From: Klebsiella huaxiensis
Lineage (GTDB): Bacteria; Pseudomonadota; Gammaproteobacteria; Enterobacterales; Enterobacteriaceae
NCBI RefSeq assembly: GCF_003261575.2
Contig: NZ_CP036175.1
Span: 1,364,001 to 1,428,000, forward strand
DNA length: 64,000 nt
Direction of reading: 5' to 3'
This document shows, in pieces, positions 39,914-47,285 of this stretch. The notes under the pieces were generated by a model. The model was not told where the DNA came from. It saw only the letters and a list, made by a program, of their open reading frames with translations, and ran no database searches. The translations under genes and the position numbers were made by a program. The number at the start of each line of letters is the position of its first letter. Position 1 is the first letter of the stretch.

Positions 39914-40825
39914 ATGCTGAACGACGCAACGCTTAACATTCGACAGCTACAGGTTTTTGAAGCGGTGGCCCGCCTTGAGAGCTATAACCGGGCCCAGCAG
40001 GAGCTGGGGATTTCTGTTTCCGCGATCAGCAATGCGATGTCGCAGCTGGAGGGACAACTTGGTTTTAGCCTGTGCCAGCGCGGGCGCGGCGGCTTTGCTC
40101 TGACCGAGAAAGGGCAGCATTTTTTACAGCAAGCGATCCGCGTGCTGAGCGAACTAAACGAGCTGGAGCGGCAGTCGGCGCTGCTGAAGGGTGAGCACAG
40201 CGGGACGATTTGTATCTCAACCCTCGACTCCATCGAAACCGAAACCGCACTATCGCTGCCGGTGGTGCTGCGCAGCTTTAGCGATAAGTTTCCTCATGTG
40301 CATATCAAACTGATTATCCGTACCCCAGCGGAACAGCTTAATGGCGTACTGAATAACCATATCGATCTCGCCATCGGTAGCTATAACTCGCGGGTGCATA
40401 ACATCATCAGCGAACCGCTTTACCGGGAGCAGCACTGGCTCTACTGCAGCGATCTGCATCCGATGTTCTTCAGCCGGCAATTGGACAAAGACCTGATTAG
40501 CCAGTGTCCGCTGGTGACGCGTAGCTACTGGAATACCAGCGATCTCAGGCGGCGCGGGTTCAGTAAGGGCAGCGCTACGGTTGAGACCGTTGATGCGCAG
40601 CTGCTGCTGATTTTGTCCGGAAAATATATCGGTTATCTTCCTGAACACTATGCCTGGCCGTGGATTAAAGAGAATCGCCTGCGGGTGCTGTTGCCCAATG
40701 AGTTTGGCTTTCAATCACCTTTCTCGGCGATATGCAAACGTGGGCGCAGTAATGAACCCTACTTGAAGGAGTTCCGTAATCTCCTGAAGAAGAATACGGT
40801 GGCCAGACCGAAGTGGAGTGAGTAA
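39914..40825 (+). CDS. LysR-family regulator of the guanidino operon (copy 2)
   Basis: 303-residue LysR protein with HTH AQQELGISVSAISNAMSQLEGQLG and linker CQRGRGGFALTEKG. It closely resembles the LysR protein at 26435. I chose ATG 39914 (MLNDATLNIRQL), the usual distance before the HTH; an in-frame GTG at 39842 is also open, and neither has a clear ribosome binding site. It is divergent from the guanidinobutyrase gene with about 115 bases between, where its operator should lie. Confidence 0.88.
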   Translation: MLNDATLNIRQLQVFEAVARLESYNRAQQELGISVSAISNAMSQLEGQLGFSLCQRGRGGFALTEKGQHFLQQAIRVLSELNELERQSALLKGEHSGTICISTLDSIETETALSLPVVLRSFSDKFPHVHIKLIIRTPAEQLNGVLNNHIDLAIGSYNSRVHNIISEPLYREQHWLYCSDLHPMFFSRQLDKDLISQCPLVTRSYWNTSDLRRRGFSKGSATVETVDAQLLLILSGKYIGYLPEHYAWPWIKENRLRVLLPNEFGFQSPFSAICKRGRSNEPYLKEFRNLLKKNTVARPKWSE

Positions 40826-41113
40826 CGTATGGGGCTCTTTAGAAAGATCCTGGTCTAATTTGTTTTGCGAAATTGCCGATTTATATCAGGAATAAAAAAG
40901 ATAATCCGCTATTTCGTCTTTGCCTTTAAGAAAGTTATTGGATGTAAATATCGCATTGTACCAGGATTATTCCTATCTCTTTTGTGGTTAAAAAATAATC
41001 AAATTGTGTGTTTTATCCGAATTGGTATTAAATTCGACTAATAGCATTGTCTATTGAAATTTTTTCTGCTGGAATCGATTGATATATTTTTGAATTATTT
41101 TATCTAACGGATT
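40826..41113. other. AT-rich intergenic region
   Basis: About 290 bases with no gene-like ORF and no strong terminator. Base composition falls sharply here relative to the upstream operon, marking the change to accessory DNA. Confidence 0.5.
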
Positions 41114-41524
41114 ATGAAAATGATAAGAAATAGCTTATTTATGTTAGTCTGCATTTCGGTTGGCCTGTTGCAGGGGTGTGCTAATATAAAAAAAACAGAT
41201 AGTGCATTAATAAAAAAGGAAGTTAGTCAAAACGAACAGCCCGCCCAGGTTCCTGCTTTACAGCAATGTATCCAGGATGCGGATGCTCTGGTTAAGCTAG
41301 ATAGTAAGTTTCAGAAGGACTCAAGTGAGCTGTATGGTTTGATCAGCGATGCCAAGTTTTATGCTTCTGTTTCAGGCCAAACGTCGGCCAGCGTAAAATC
41401 AACAATTACTCCGCTTTTTGAATATAAGATCAACGATAAGTGTAATAGCATTTCCCAGAAATTAATTAAAGAATTTGAAGCCCGGGCAAGAAAAGCTGAA
41501 CTTAGCAATGGGCTGGCCAGATGA
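41114..41524 (+). CDS. Small lipoprotein of unknown function
   Basis: 136-residue protein with a lipoprotein signal peptide; the lipobox LLQGC places the acylated Cys at residue 22. The mature part is charged and helical, with ALQQCIQDADALVKLDSKF. I do not recognise the family. Its stop overlaps the start of the next gene (ATGA), so the two are coupled and may act together in the envelope. Confidence 0.7.
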   Translation: MKMIRNSLFMLVCISVGLLQGCANIKKTDSALIKKEVSQNEQPAQVPALQQCIQDADALVKLDSKFQKDSSELYGLISDAKFYASVSGQTSASVKSTITPLFEYKINDKCNSISQKLIKEFEARARKAELSNGLAR

Positions 41525-43497
41525 CATACCGCAAGGGGAAACTGAATGTATACGATCTTAGCACTCTGGCGATTGTATTGGCTCTCTCTACCCTTTTTGT
41601 TGTTCTCCCTGCTCATTCTGAGGGGGGAGATTTCCTTGATAGTATATCGAAACTCGAAATAAAAAATCCGTCGGCCTCAGAAGAACCAACTTCGGTTAAT
41701 CAAGAGAAAGATAATCGCAGTAAAAAAGTGCCTCTGAAGCAGGAAACAGCCAGAAAGAAAATAAATCAGAATAATAAAACTGAAGCTTCGATAAATGCCC
41801 TTAAGAAACAGAATGCAGAACTGAGCGCTGCGGCGAAAGCGGCTGAGAAAAAACGGGATGAAACGACGCGTGAGCTGTCTGCACAGATCGCGGTGCTGAA
41901 AGCACAGATTGGGCCACAAGACAGCGCCCAGAAAACCAGTCTTGACGCCTTGACGAAAAAGAATGCCGAGCTGACCGCTGCCGTCGAGGCCGCGCAGAAA
42001 AAGTTGGATGACACGACTCGCACGCTGTCGGTGCAGATTGCTGCGCTAAAAACGCAGAGTGCTCTAAGAGCACAGAATGCGCAAAGTGAAAATGGACAGA
42101 AAAATACCATCAGCGCGTTGACGAAAAAGAATGCTGAGTTGAGTGTGGTTGCTGATGCAGCGCAGAAAAAGCTGGATGAGACTACCCGCACGCTGTCGGC
42201 GCAGATTAACGCGCTGAAAACGCAGAATTCACAGGGTGAAAGTCAGCAGAAAGTCGCCCTTGAGGCGCTGACGAAAAAGAACGCCGAGCTGACCGCCGCC
42301 GCCGAGGCTGCGCAGAAAAAGCTGGATGAGACTACCCGCACGCTATCGGCGCAGATTGCCGCGCTGAAAACGCAGAATTCACAGGGTGAAAGTCAGCAGA
42401 AAGTCGCCCTTGTGGCGCTGACGAAAAAGAACGCCGAGCTGACCGCCGCCGCTGAGGCTGCGCAGAAAAAGCTGGATGAGACTACCCGCACGCTGTCGGC
42501 ACAGATTGCCGCGCTGAAAACGCAGAATTCACAGGGTGAAAGTCAGCAGAAAGTCGCCCTTGAAGCGCTGACGAAAAAGAACGCCGAGCTGACCGCCGCC
42601 GCCGAGGCTGCGCAGAAAAAGCTGGATGAGACAACCCACACGCTGTCGGCGCAGATTGCCGCGCTGAAAACGCAGAATTCACAGGGTGAAAGTCAGCAGA
42701 AAGTCGCCCTTGAGGCGCTGACGAAAAAGAATGCCGAGCTGACCGCCGCCGCCGAGGCTGCGCAGAAAACGAGGGATAACACCACCCACTTGCTGTCGGC
42801 ACAGATTACTGCTGCAGATACGGCGCAGAAAAAATATGATGCTTCGATATTTGCTTTAAACGAAAAAAATAAAAAATTACAGTCGACGCTTGATAGCTTA
42901 TCTATAAAAGAAAAGGTTATAAATCTTGCTGATAAAAGTAATAAAAATGCCTATGCACTAGGCGTTTTCTACCTCACTCAGGCGCTATCAGATGTGAATA
43001 AAATGGCCGACAATGATGTGAAGCTGACACCCTCAGCGTTGGTTTCAGGGTTTAATGATGCTTACAATAAAAAAATTAAAATTAAAGAAGATGAAATAGA
43101 GACTATCGTTAATACTCTTAACGATCAAATGTCATCAAGGTATGTTGATATCGAAAAAAGAATCATGGCCAAAATTAAAGGTAAGAAATATGAAATCTTG
43201 CCTAATGGTGTTTATTTCGTTATTGAGAAAAAAGGGAAGGTCCAGTACAAAGTTAACGAGTCTTTGTCTATGAATATACTGGAGAAAAAACTTGATGGTA
43301 CGCCTATATTGAATACTATGAATTCAACGTTTGTGAACAATAAAGATATTGATCCTCTTATAGGCAAAGTCTTGTCATCAGGTCTCAAGGGTGGGATTGT
43401 CACGCTCTATGGTCAGGCAGGATCGCTATATAGTACTCCCCCTACCGAGATTAACCCAGACACGCTGATCTCAATTACTTTTGAGTTACAGCCTTAG
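41521..43497 (+). CDS. Secreted coiled-coil repeat protein with FKBP_N-like C-terminal domain
   Basis: 658 residues. A signal peptide or N-terminal anchor (STLAIVLALSTLFVVLPAHS) is followed by about 400 residues of coiled coil. This contains near-identical 50-residue repeats (ALTKKNAELTAAAEAAQKKL, then DETTRTLSAQIAALKTQNSQ). The C-terminal part (from about 470) has NAYALGVFYLTQAL and a helical stretch like the FKBP_N dimerisation domain of FkpA/Mip. A PPIase-like remnant follows, ending LISITFELQP. It is probably periplasmic; prolyl isomerase activity is doubtful. It is coupled to the lipoprotein gene. Confidence 0.72.
   Translation: MTYRKGKLNVYDLSTLAIVLALSTLFVVLPAHSEGGDFLDSISKLEIKNPSASEEPTSVNQEKDNRSKKVPLKQETARKKINQNNKTEASINALKKQNAELSAAAKAAEKKRDETTRELSAQIAVLKAQIGPQDSAQKTSLDALTKKNAELTAAVEAAQKKLDDTTRTLSVQIAALKTQSALRAQNAQSENGQKNTISALTKKNAELSVVADAAQKKLDETTRTLSAQINALKTQNSQGESQQKVALEALTKKNAELTAAAEAAQKKLDETTRTLSAQIAALKTQNSQGESQQKVALVALTKKNAELTAAAEAAQKKLDETTRTLSAQIAALKTQNSQGESQQKVALEALTKKNAELTAAAEAAQKKLDETTHTLSAQIAALKTQNSQGESQQKVALEALTKKNAELTAAAEAAQKTRDNTTHLLSAQITAADTAQKKYDASIFALNEKNKKLQSTLDSLSIKEKVINLADKSNKNAYALGVFYLTQALSDVNKMADNDVKLTPSALVSGFNDAYNKKIKIKEDEIETIVNTLNDQMSSRYVDIEKRIMAKIKGKKYEILPNGVYFVIEKKGKVQYKVNESLSMNILEKKLDGTPILNTMNSTFVNNKDIDPLIGKVLSSGLKGGIVTLYGQAGSLYSTPPTEINPDTLISITFELQP
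42091..42780 (+). repeat. Tandem 150-bp coding repeats
   Basis: Near-identical 150-bp units (50 codons). The segment AGTCAGCAGAAAGTCGCCCT recurs at 42241, 42391, 42541 and 42691. Degenerate units lie upstream, near 41940 and 42110. Copies differ at only a few positions, so the array is young and prone to length variation by recombination or slippage. Confidence 0.9.
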
Positions 43498-43854
43498 GTT
43501 ATTAATAGTAGATTGAGTGAAGAGACATTTTTATATTTTCTTTTCGATGTCTTGTCGCTGCACTGGTGAAAGTCCTTCAAATCGAAGACGATCTTAATTC
43601 GTTTTCTCGATGTTGATAAAGATTAGCGCTGAAACGGTATTTAATGCATAGCTGGCTGATTATCTCAGGTACCAGACAAATGCCTTCAGGAAAGCGCAAA
43701 TGTTCGTAATAACGGCCAGTCAAAAATAGTGGCTTGCGTGAAGGGGAGTCGAACTGAACACGCCGTGCGATCGATAAAGTACCTGCTAACCTTCGCCGTT
43801 TAAAAAGCATCCGATGTATAGCACGGGACTATAAAGCAGAACTGGCCGGAGCCG
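43498..43854. other. Sequence between the FKBP_N-like gene and the integrase remnant
   Basis: About 350 bases. One minus-strand ORF (43577-43810, 77 codons, containing LFLTGRYYEHLRFPEGICLVPE) shows a protein-like pattern but no recognisable family. It could be a gene remnant at the island edge. No tRNA or tmRNA is seen here. Confidence 0.35.
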
Positions 43855-43889
43855 ACATTCGTCTTCGTGAGCTTACAGGACTAATGTAG

Positions 43890-44024
43890 CGAAACTGCCA
43901 GATTTTACTACCGCTGGATTTGATGGGCAGCGTCAACCTGTCATCATCCTGGCTGGTAATCGGTATCTTTAGATTTTGCGGCTTTGATTTCCGAATCCGT
44001 TAGCGGCTTGGTTCGTCTTGCCAT
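43890..44024 (-). pseudogene. Truncated P4-type tyrosine integrase
   Basis: From ATG 44024 the reading frame gives MARRTKPLTDSEIKAAKSKD, the standard N-terminus of P4-family integrases, and stops at codon 27. In the next frame the homology continues as RLTLPIKSSGSKIWQFRY. So there is a frameshift, and the catalytic domain is missing altogether. It shows that an older satellite or island once inserted here. Confidence 0.75.
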
Positions 44025-44043
44025 GGGGTGTCTCCATGCGTTT

Positions 44044-44080
44044 AGGTCCAACGAAAACAATAGTTCTTTTCGTTGGGCCT
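44044..44080. repeat. Inverted repeat upstream of the integrase remnant
   Basis: CCAACGAAAA and TTTTCGTTGG form a perfect 10-bp inverted repeat with a 9-base loop, extended by AGGT/GGCCT with one mismatch. It lies 24 bases before the integrase start and is a candidate operator or promoter element for the old integrase. Confidence 0.55.
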
Positions 44081-44153
44081 ATCAATGGGCCTAAAAAGTT
44101 CAGATTAAATTAGTTTGCTTGAGATTTTTCGGGATAAATTGAAGGTACAAAAA

Positions 44154-44181
44154 AGCCCGCAGGGCTTGCGCCGTGCGGGCT
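44154..44181 (-). terminator. Terminator of the small phage-like genes
   Basis: AGCCCGCA and TGCGGGCT form a perfect 8-bp stem; on the minus strand TTTTTTGTACC follows. It ends the short minus-strand genes at 44191-44649. Confidence 0.8.
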
Positions 44182-44190
44182 CTTAGGACT

Positions 44191-44382
44191 TCATCGGATG
44201 ACTCTGGTAATCACCGATGGAGAATTTTGGGCTGGCGGAGTCTGAATTGGTGCCGTAATTTGTTGAAGTATATGATCTAAATTATAATTCAACTTTGTGA
44301 TGGTGCCTAATGTGGTGCCTAAAAGTATTTTTACCTTTTTTGCCCAGTAAAGATATGGGTTGTGGGAAAAAGACTGGTACAC
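44191..44382 (-). CDS. Small phage-like ORF (uncertain)
   Basis: 63 codons starting with GTG, with LGTTLGTITKLNYNLDHILQQI and a Pro/Gln-rich stretch near the end. The sequence past its stop carries a terminator of the kind found next to Icd/Ash-like genes of P4-type satellites. No firm family is recognised and coding is uncertain. Confidence 0.35.
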   Translation of the reverse strand: MYQSFSHNPYLYWAKKVKILLGTTLGTITKLNYNLDHILQQITAPIQTPPAQNSPSVITRVIR

Positions 44383-44454
44383 CTTAAGTTCTGGTTTCCT
44401 TCATAGCTCGTCTGGCTTTTAAACTGTCTACCAGTTCACACTGATTTTGGGTCG

Positions 44455-44622
44455 TCATGGATTTTCTCCGTCAATAAAAAGCGCCAGCGGCGATAGCAGG
44501 CGTATGGGGGATAGATCAACAAGGGGCATAACACGCTCGCCCACTTGCAGGCTAAATCGCAAAGGGGCGTGTGTGCACGCGACCACATCGCTAACTGGTA
44601 CGCTACTCAATTTATATGTCAT
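44455..44622 (-). CDS. Small phage-like protein of unknown function
   Basis: 55-residue ORF from ATG 44622 (MTYKLSSVPVSDVVACTHAPLRF); a GTG at 44649 would add nine residues. A 24-codon ORF (MTTQNQCELVDSLKARRAMK) begins in its stop codon, giving the overlapping small-gene pattern of satellite phage leftward operons. The function is unknown. Confidence 0.4.
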   Translation of the reverse strand: MTYKLSSVPVSDVVACTHAPLRFSLQVGERVMPLVDLSPIRLLSPLALFIDGENP

Positions 44623-44776
44623 CAAGAGGTTATCAGCGCTGTAAGCCACAAAGAATCATAAAAAAACGTTTATTTCTTACTGCAAGATGAAATCAAGCTC
44701 TCTATAAAACCCTTGCTAATTCAGTTAGCATATCCGATATTTTTTCAGGGCAGAAAATGCAATAAGGAAAATCTGA

Positions 44777-46684
44777 ATGCTCAGAAGGTTCCGGTTAGAG
44801 CGGAAGTCTGACTACGAAAAGCTGGTGATAGCTCAACTTCTGGCGGACATGCTTGAGAAATTCTTAAGTGGAAGGCTGTCGCCTCTGTCGATTGGTGCTG
44901 AACAAGGTGGCATTGACGAGTGGGACGATGTGGTAATTATGCACACCACAGACCACTATGAGCATTTACAGATCAAACGCCAGTCAACTGACTTTTGTAC
45001 CAAAGATCCTGATAAAGCTGTACAACTCGCTAAAAAACCCAGAAAGGGTTCCTCACCCACCTCTCCAGCTAATTCCGTTTTAGACTCGGCGTTTTCCAGT
45101 CTTGCCAGAATCGCGAAAGCGGGAAAACTTGATGAATCTCCCAACCGTGAGTTCAGACTCACCCTCGTGGGTCTGCACCTTCAGATAAAAGATAATTTTA
45201 CAGTTAATCATTTAGAAGAAGTCTCTGATCTTTGTCGCCAAACAGGACTCAGTGTAGAGGAGTTAGCTAAGCGTCAGGATGGCCCAACCACGAGGGCTTA
45301 TCAATGGCTAACAACCTGGTGCGGATTCGAAGACTGGAACCAAATACGAAATGTCCTTCGCCGGGTTCAAATCAGTTGTATCGGTAACGATGCGGCATTA
45401 AAAGATCGGACAATTCACACGCTTGGCCGTTACTTCAGCGATCCGAATCGTACACTGGACCGTTTAATTACCTATATCGCGGCAGAAACATCTGACGTAG
45501 CAGCCTTGGGATGCCATGACGTCGTCCAGGAACTGCGAAGTGAACTGCGCCCTGATTTTGAAACTTGGGTGCAGTATCAGTTAAGCGATGGTTCTACTAT
45601 GACTAGTAAAACTTGGTCATTAGCCGGAACGCTTGATCTTGCCGGTCCAACAGAAAGGTCCGCAAAAGGAGTCGTTGAGCACATGTGGAGCCGTGAGCCC
45701 GGTAACCGCAAGCTCAGAGTGTATGCCAATTACTCCCCCCCAGCAGGCGATAATCTGACTCTTCTTTCTGCCATTGTGCGTATGGCTTTGCATTTACCCC
45801 AAGGCAGTCAGGGGCTGATGTTAGGTGAACCAGCGTGGCGCAGTAGCGTTGGTCATGAAATTGGACACACACTTGGCTGTGCAGAACATGACTTCAGTGA
45901 CCTGCCTTGGCTTGAAAATGCCGAACGCCTATCGTGTGCACAGGATTATGAATTCAAGACATTAAGTGCTGCTCGAGGTGAAGCTGAAGCGCTTGCTAAA
46001 GCCATGGACGACGTGCTGTGGCAACGCCTTCTCCAAGGGGTTTCAGAAAAACTTGGCTTAATCTCAGATTTGGCGCTAGCAGATGCGATGGAGACGGTTT
46101 GGCAGTCATGGCTGAGCGGGTTCTCAGCTGCACCTGAAAACCGCCGAAAATTCATGGAGCAGCTTCTCTATCCGAAAACTGAGAGAAAAAATGAAAAGCA
46201 TGCGCTTCGCCTGGGCCTTCGTACTTTAAATCTTCTTGTTACCGCTGTTGAAACCTTATTACTGGTTGCAGTGGGTTTGCCTGAGGGCAGTAATAACTGG
46301 GAATCTTTTCAGGAAGGTGGCCCAGTATTGAGCATTGCTCTTAAGTACTGGTCTGGTCCTGCGGGTGGTTTTTCGGGAGTACGTGAGCTTTCTGATGATC
46401 CGTTAATAGACGTTATTGGCCCTAATCCGGATCCCATCGTTATCTTATCGGGTGTGAGTACATCCCCATCAGAATTATTGAATATAGGAATGGCTGACGA
46501 CGCAGAGACCGCGACCAGTATGGCCGCGGAGCGTCAACCTCACCTGCTCATCACGCGGTCTGGTATGTTTCGTCATTTACATAACGGAACACTTGACTCC
46601 GTACGCCAACATTTCACTAAGCAGTGGCAAGATCGAAAGCTCGCTCGTGATTTGGCCATTGAGAAGAATGCGAAGGGATCCTGA
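44777..46684 (+). CDS. Effector of a Lamassu/ABC-3C-like system: DUF4297/Cap4-type nuclease domain plus large unknown region
   Basis: 635 residues. The N-terminus has the pattern of a PD-(D/E)xK nuclease of the DUF4297/Cap4 kind: E42, D50/D51 (IDEWDDVVIM) and Q65-x-K67 (EHLQIKRQ). The rest is unfamiliar and includes a metalloprotease-like string at 360-372 (HEIGHTLGCAEHD). ATG 44777 follows AAGGAAAA. It is followed directly by the middle component (1 base) and SMC-like ATPase, the effector-middle-SMC order of Lamassu/DdmABC. It probably degrades DNA when the ATPase senses invading DNA. Confidence 0.65.
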   Translation: MLRRFRLERKSDYEKLVIAQLLADMLEKFLSGRLSPLSIGAEQGGIDEWDDVVIMHTTDHYEHLQIKRQSTDFCTKDPDKAVQLAKKPRKGSSPTSPANSVLDSAFSSLARIAKAGKLDESPNREFRLTLVGLHLQIKDNFTVNHLEEVSDLCRQTGLSVEELAKRQDGPTTRAYQWLTTWCGFEDWNQIRNVLRRVQISCIGNDAALKDRTIHTLGRYFSDPNRTLDRLITYIAAETSDVAALGCHDVVQELRSELRPDFETWVQYQLSDGSTMTSKTWSLAGTLDLAGPTERSAKGVVEHMWSREPGNRKLRVYANYSPPAGDNLTLLSAIVRMALHLPQGSQGLMLGEPAWRSSVGHEIGHTLGCAEHDFSDLPWLENAERLSCAQDYEFKTLSAARGEAEALAKAMDDVLWQRLLQGVSEKLGLISDLALADAMETVWQSWLSGFSAAPENRRKFMEQLLYPKTERKNEKHALRLGLRTLNLLVTAVETLLLVAVGLPEGSNNWESFQEGGPVLSIALKYWSGPAGGFSGVRELSDDPLIDVIGPNPDPIVILSGVSTSPSELLNIGMADDAETATSMAAERQPHLLITRSGMFRHLHNGTLDSVRQHFTKQWQDRKLARDLAIEKNAKGS

Positions 46685-46685
46685 A

Positions 46686-47285
46686 ATGCCGACAATCCAA
46701 GAACTCGTTACTGCTATAACCGAGCGTGCTAAGGGCCGCTATAAAGTTCATTTTCCAGATGTGGACGAAATGGTTTCACCCTCAATTGATATCGGCATGA
46801 CTGTAATACAACTCAGGCGCATTAATCGGGAAAATGCTGGATGGCGAACAGTACTGATCACAGCATTTCCTAGTAACGTGGATAATATCCAGAGTGCTTT
46901 CCGGTGGGCCGCTGATATCCGGGACATACTTGCAGAGCCGCAGACAGCAGACCTTTACATGTTTATGCTCATCGATGGAGTTGAGTCAGAAGATGCTGCC
47001 CGTTTTGAAACGGACGATCGATTTTGCAGGAAGGTGGTACTCAGAAAGCAGGAAGATATTGACTCCTTCCTTGATCGAAGTTTTCTGGCGTCTTTAACAC
47101 CTGCGAGAGGTGGGAATGATATCAGCGATCCTCTGCTAGCGTCTCTGAACTCGATGAGTCAAGCACATTCCTGGGTAGAACCTCACCTCGAAACATGGCG
47201 TGAATTGTTGCTCTCTGAGAAATCTGGCGATGAAATTGTTAATGCGCTGAGGGATATGATGTTTGGAGAACGGGACTTTCAATGA
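46686..47285 (+). CDS. Middle component of the Lamassu/ABC-3C-like system
   Basis: 199 residues from ATG 46686 (MPTIQELVTAITERAKGRYK), next to the stop of the effector gene. Features like ABC-three-component middle proteins are WRTVLITAFPS, a TADLYMFMLIDG strand and the CRKVVLRK motif near residue 115. It overlaps the ATPase gene by 4 bases. It should bridge effector and ATPase, as LmuC/DdmB do. The family call rests on motif memory and gene order. Confidence 0.65.
   Translation: MPTIQELVTAITERAKGRYKVHFPDVDEMVSPSIDIGMTVIQLRRINRENAGWRTVLITAFPSNVDNIQSAFRWAADIRDILAEPQTADLYMFMLIDGVESEDAARFETDDRFCRKVVLRKQEDIDSFLDRSFLASLTPARGGNDISDPLLASLNSMSQAHSWVEPHLETWRELLLSEKSGDEIVNALRDMMFGERDFQ

Noticed and set aside
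42091..42780. Regular repeats that could suggest a CRISPR array
   Set aside because: The unit is 150 bp, divisible by three, with no unique spacers, and lies in one open reading frame coding for a coiled coil.
43498..44770. tRNA or tmRNA attachment site at the left island border
   Set aside because: No cloverleaf, CCA end or tmRNA-like sequence could be found by eye, so no att site is claimed.
45854..45892. Exact metzincin signature in the effector
   Set aside because: The final His is one residue too far for HExxHxxGxxH, so only a metalloprotease-like string is reported, not a metzincin call.
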